DNA of 64,000 bases from Drosophila persimilis (taxonomy: Eukaryota; Arthropoda; Insecta; Diptera; Drosophilidae). Position 1 is the first letter of the stretch. Each line of letters begins with the position of its first letter. A program made the position numbers and the translations under genes. The notes beneath the pieces were generated by a model. The model saw nothing but the letters and a program-made list of their open reading frames with translations, searched no databases and had not been told where the DNA came from. The DNA is taken from NCBI RefSeq assembly GCF_003286085.1, contig NW_020825289.1:21602001-21666000 (forward strand). Direction: 5' to 3'. This document shows, piece after piece, positions 60,776-64,000 of this stretch.

Positions 60776-61019
60776 TGCAACATTGTAGCGCATTAATATA
60801 GGTATTTTCACCATGGTGCAGCGCAGTCGGCCCTTTGTTGGCGATTTGATACCAAAATAATACTTTCATGGGGGACCAACTGGTTTTTGCATTTAATTTG
60901 TATATAATACCCATACCAAAAACGAAAACAAAGGAGGTCCACAATCCCCCGAGCTGCATATTTCTTTTCTGGTTTTGACAAATTAACGAATAATCCCAAA
61001 TATTTAATGTTTTCCAGTC
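60776..61019. other. Spacer between palindrome and DINE-1 fragment
   Basis: AT-rich sequence. The open frame on the minus strand joining the palindrome tail (60,636-60,959) has no recognisable domain upstream of the tail. Confidence 0.4.
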
Positions 61020-61190
61020 TCAATGTCCCATAAAGCATCAGCATCAATGGCCAAGTCGATATAGCCACGTCTGTCTGTCCGTTTGTCCGTTTGTCCGTGT
61101 GCGCGCTCTGGTTGATGGGAGTATCGGGTATAAATGTAGAGTCGCGGCCGTAGCTGCGATTCGCAAAGTTCCCCCTCGTTCAAATATGGG
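61020..61190 (+). mobile_element. Truncated DINE-1 fragment
   Basis: It has the GTCT/GTCC tract (about 61,069-61,100), AGTATCGGGTATA (61,120-61,132) and the following hairpin region (GTCGCGGCCGTAGCTGCGAT) ending in GTTCCCCCTCGTT. These match the 3' half of the copy at 19.1 kb. The 5' inverted repeat is missing. It lies about 440 bp upstream of the Cyp12d1 transcription start. Confidence 0.8.
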
Positions 61191-61596
61191 TTTGTGTCTC
61201 CTTACTATGCCGTTTTTCTCTGAGTGTACATTCAGAGCTCTCATCGAACTGATGCCATTTTTAATGCTATTTTTCGAGGACCATAAAAGATGGAATGTTT
61301 CTGCCACCAATCAAGGGTATTAGAGGCCTCTCTGTGGTCGAGTTTCCAGTTATCAAAGTCATGTCTCTCTGCCATGGCAATGTCTGGGCGACTGAAGAAA
61401 TCACGGTGATTGAGTGGGAACACGGCCCGGAACAGGCGAATGCTCGATAAGAGGCCCCCCAAAATGCAAGTCATGATTGGTAGCAGGTTTTGCGTTTGTT
61501 TTGCTCTCGTGTTTCGCTTTGGCTTAGTCTCTGTCTCTGTCGCTCTCGCTCTCCCTTCCTCCTGCCCTGTTCTCGAGTTTGATGATAAGGTGGGTC

Positions 61597-61633
61597 TATA
61601 AAAAACCTGACTACACGCCACGGAGATTCAGTT
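61597..61633 (+). promoter_or_regulatory. TATA box and initiator of Cyp12d1
   Basis: TATAAAA (61,597-61,603) lies 33 nt before the A of an Inr TTCAGTT (A at 61,630). The predicted leader is 27 nt. A sharp TATA/Inr promoter suits a strongly inducible detoxification gene. Confidence 0.85.
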
Positions 61634-61656
61634 GTTTGTCGAGTGGCGCTGCGAGA

Positions 61657-63358
61657 ATGAATGCTTGGCAGAGTCTGACGCGACGCCTGGCCGTCGCCAC
61701 AGGCCCCATTCGATCGTTGAGAGGGTCCTCGGCCCAGGCGCAGACACAGGCCCAAGCGAGTGTCGAGGATGTGGAGGCACGCCCCTTCAGCGAGGTGCCG
61801 CGGCCCGGCAGGCTGCAGTTCATGCGGAGCTTCATGCCCGGCGGGGAGTTCAGCGACGCCTCCATTGTGGAGTTCTCGATGGGCATGCGGCGCCGGTACG
61901 GGGACATCTTCATCCTGCCAGGGATGTTCGGACGCAAGGACTGGGTGGTGACGTTCAACACCGGCGATATTGCCACTGTGTTCCGCAACGAGGGGGCGTG
62001 GCCGCATCGCGAGGCCTTCGACTCGATTGTGCACTTCCGGCAGCACATTCGGCCAGACGTCTATGGGAGAACCCTGGGGCTGACGGCGGGGTAAGTAGAC
62101 CCCGCCCCAAGTGTGCCCGCTTTGGCGATCTAATCGGAAGAGTTTTTTGTCTGCAGGCAGGGGGAGGACTGGGGCAAGATGCGCTCCGCCGTCAATCCGA
62201 TCTTCATGCAGCCCAGGGGCCTCCGGATGTACTTCGAGCCGCTCTCCAACATCAACAACGAGTTCATCGAGCGGTAAGGGTAGCTCCCCCGAGCGGCTTG
62301 TCTCTTCGCCCAGAGTAATGTGAGATCCTCCCGCTAGCATCAAGGAGATACGCGATCCGAGCACCCTGGAGGTGCCCAGCAACTTCAACGACGAGATGCA
62401 GCGCCTGATCTTCGAGTCGCTGGCTCTGGTGTCGTTCGATCGGCAGATGGGGATCATCCGGAAGCACAGGGACAACTCCGACGCCCTGGCCCTCTTCCGC
62501 ACCTCGAGGGACATATTCCGCTACACCTTCCAGCTGGACGTCCAGCCATCGGCGTGGAAGTACGTCTCCACGCCCACCTACCGCAAGATGATGCGCACCC
62601 TCAACGAGAGCCTGGACGTGGCCCAGCGCGTGCTCGCGGAGTCGCAGCAGCTCCTGGAGCAGCGGCGCCGGGCCGGCGAGCAGGTGAACAGCCACAGCAT
62701 GCTGCAGCGCCTCATGGACATCGATCCCAAGCTGGCCCTCATCATGGGCCTGGAAATCCTGTTCGCGGGCGTGGATGCCACGGCCACGCTGCTCTCCGCC
62801 GTGCTGCTCACCCTGGCCAAGCATCCGGAGAAGCAGCACAAGCTGCGCGCGGAGGTGCGCCAGGTGATGCCCTCGAAGGAGTCGCTGCTCAACGAGGACA
62901 CCATGAGGGACATGCCCTACCTGCGGGCCGTGATCAAGGAGACGCTCCGCTTCTACCCCAACGGCCTGGGCACCCTGCGCACCTGCCCCACCGGCGTCAC
63001 CCTCTCGGGCTACGCGGTGCCCCCGGGCACCCCCGTCCTGCTCGCCGCCAACGCCCTCATGAAGGACCCCGCCCACTACCCGCGCCCCGACGAGTTCCTG
63101 CCCGAGCGCTGGCTGCGCGATCCCCAGTCCGGCCAGAAGATGCAGGTCAGCCCCTTCACCTTCCTGCCCTTCGGCTTTGGGCCGCGCATGTGCCTCGGCA
63201 AGCGCGTGGTGGACCTCGAGGTGGAGACCAGCGTGGCCAAGCTCATACGCAACTTCCACGTGGAGTTCCTGCACGATGCCTCGAGGCCCTACAAGACGCT
63301 CTTCGTGATGGAGCCGGCGATAGATTTTCGCTTCAGGTTCACAGACATCCAGGAGTGA
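61657..63358 (+). CDS. Cyp12d1: Mitochondrial cytochrome P450 of the Cyp12d type, 523 aa
   Basis: Exons are 61,657-62,090; 62,157-62,273; 62,338-63,358. The introns are 66 and 64 bp, with donors GTAAGT/GTAAGG and acceptors CTGCAG and CGCTAG. The N-terminus is an Arg/Ser/Ala-rich amphipathic presequence without a membrane anchor, as in mitochondrial P450s. Motifs: oxygen-binding I-helix AGVDATAT (from 327), K-helix ExxR (E385, R388), PERW, and hame loop FGFGPRMCLGKR with Cys469. Phrases such as FMRSFMPGGEF, GDI..PGMFGRKDWV, NPIFMQPRGLRMYFEPLSNINNEFIERIKEIRDP and QVSPFTFLPFGFGPRMC identify Cyp12d1 of D. melanogaster (about 521 aa). In that species the gene is duplicated and inducible by xenobiotics, including insecticides. 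Electrons would come from adrenodoxin and its reductase in the mitochondrial matrix. Third exon is markedly GC-rich, with many long antisense shadow frames. Only one copy lies in the window. Confidence 0.97.
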
Positions 63359-64000
63359 GAGGATCGCATGCTAGATATGATTAGAGTACTTCCAATAAAC
63401 TAAGCTCCCAAATCGATAGATAATGTTCGAATGTTCCGCTTGCCAAGAGTCGAACAACATTTAAATGTTTGGCGGTTGGCGGTTGGTGGCGAGAGGGCGA
63501 GGGGGCGGCCTGTGCGGGGCTCTGGTCAGGTGTTCCGGCCACGAACTCTGCTCTGCGTCGGGGCCAATTTGGCCAATTGGAAAATGCAAATTTAATTAGC
63601 GTCTAATTTTGTAAAATTGGCGTAAAGTTGAAAATCGCTCGCTCGACACCCCCTCTGCCCCTCTCTTTCGGGGCCGGCGGTAAATGGATTATTAATTGTA
63701 GGAATATGTTAGCTGGGGATTGGGTTTGCGGTCTATCGATTACCGAGCGATTATATGGGAGGATGCCATACATAATCTCTGGCGCCTCAGTGGAAAAACA
63801 AGCAGGCAGCTCCCTGCTTATCCCAGGCCAAGGACACTCTTTGTCCTGCCTCGGGTGGGTGTCGGTAACGAGTGAGCGTCTGCGGCGGGTTTTTCCAGGT
63901 GGAGGGGATGCTTGTGCGCAAATATTTCTAGCAGCAGCGGCAGCGGCAGTGGCAGTGGCACCAAGCAGCAGAGCGGTGGGCAGACATACCGCCTGCGGCC
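63359..64000. other. Downstream of Cyp12d1
   Basis: Apart from the poly(A) signal, only non-coding sequence with a GCGGCA/GTGGCA repeat near the end (about 63,930-63,960) was seen. Confidence 0.6.
63394..63399 (+). terminator. Poly(A) signal AATAAA of Cyp12d1
   Basis: AATAAA 35 nt after the stop codon, giving a very short 3'UTR. Confidence 0.85.

Noticed and set aside
62264..63274. 336-codon open frame antisense to Cyp12d1 exon 3
   Set aside because: It is the complement of a GC-rich coding exon; composition (A, G, H, L, E) and lack of domain show a shadow frame. The same applies to 61,471-62,514 (minus) and 62,554-63,384 (plus, other frame).

Overview
This window is nuclear DNA of a fly of the genus Drosophila. 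The evidence is short introns (about 60-75 bp), TATA/Inr and DRE-type promoters, a ZAD zinc-finger gene, a Cyp12d-type mitochondrial P450, DINE-1 (Helentron-like) repeats and very abundant CA/GT, CAG and hexamer microsatellites. The microsatellite and DINE-1 content fits the obscura group, but that is inference. BBS4, an orphan peptide GPCR and Cyp12d together point to the block around 47D-47F on D. melanogaster 2R (Muller element C).

Layout. Positions 1-38,300 are almost gene-free. One short exon-like segment on the minus strand (617-673) and a 5'UTR-like, AAC/AAA-rich block on the minus strand (about 16.2-16.9 kb) suggest that 0.7-16.2 kb is a large first intron of a developmental gene reading leftward. 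It is full of simple repeats. From 17 to 33.7 kb lies AT-rich spacer with a DINE-1 element (19.1-19.6 kb), another repeat with inverted ends (26.1-26.5 kb), an orphan exon-like segment (30.8 kb) and a decayed non-LTR reverse transcriptase (32.2-33.0 kb).

The gene-dense part runs from 33.7 to 51.1 kb. It holds a 68-aa secreted peptide gene (minus), a previously easy-to-miss 84-aa two-exon gene (plus, 38,485-38,814), a 551-aa ZAD-C2H2 protein (plus), a secreted HAPLIS-repeat protein (minus), a six-exon class A peptide GPCR of the myosuppressin/sex-peptide-receptor group (plus), and a ten-exon BBS4 gene (minus) with a perfect RFX X-box just upstream of its start. The GPCR and BBS4 genes converge tail to tail.

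From 51 to 61.6 kb the sequence is again mostly non-coding: a CGATA/CTCF-like cluster (52.2-52.3 kb), long simple repeats including a run of 28 G, and a 2.3-kb multi-arm palindrome (58.49-60.78 kb), the most unusual structure in the window. The mitochondrial P450 gene Cyp12d1 (61,657-63,358), with a textbook TATA+Inr promoter, closes the window.

The genes look like independent units with separate promoters rather than a joint pathway: peptide signalling (GPCR), cilium/BBSome trafficking in sensory neurons (BBS4), transcription (ZAD-ZNF), extracellular or cuticular small proteins, and xenobiotic metabolism (Cyp12d1).
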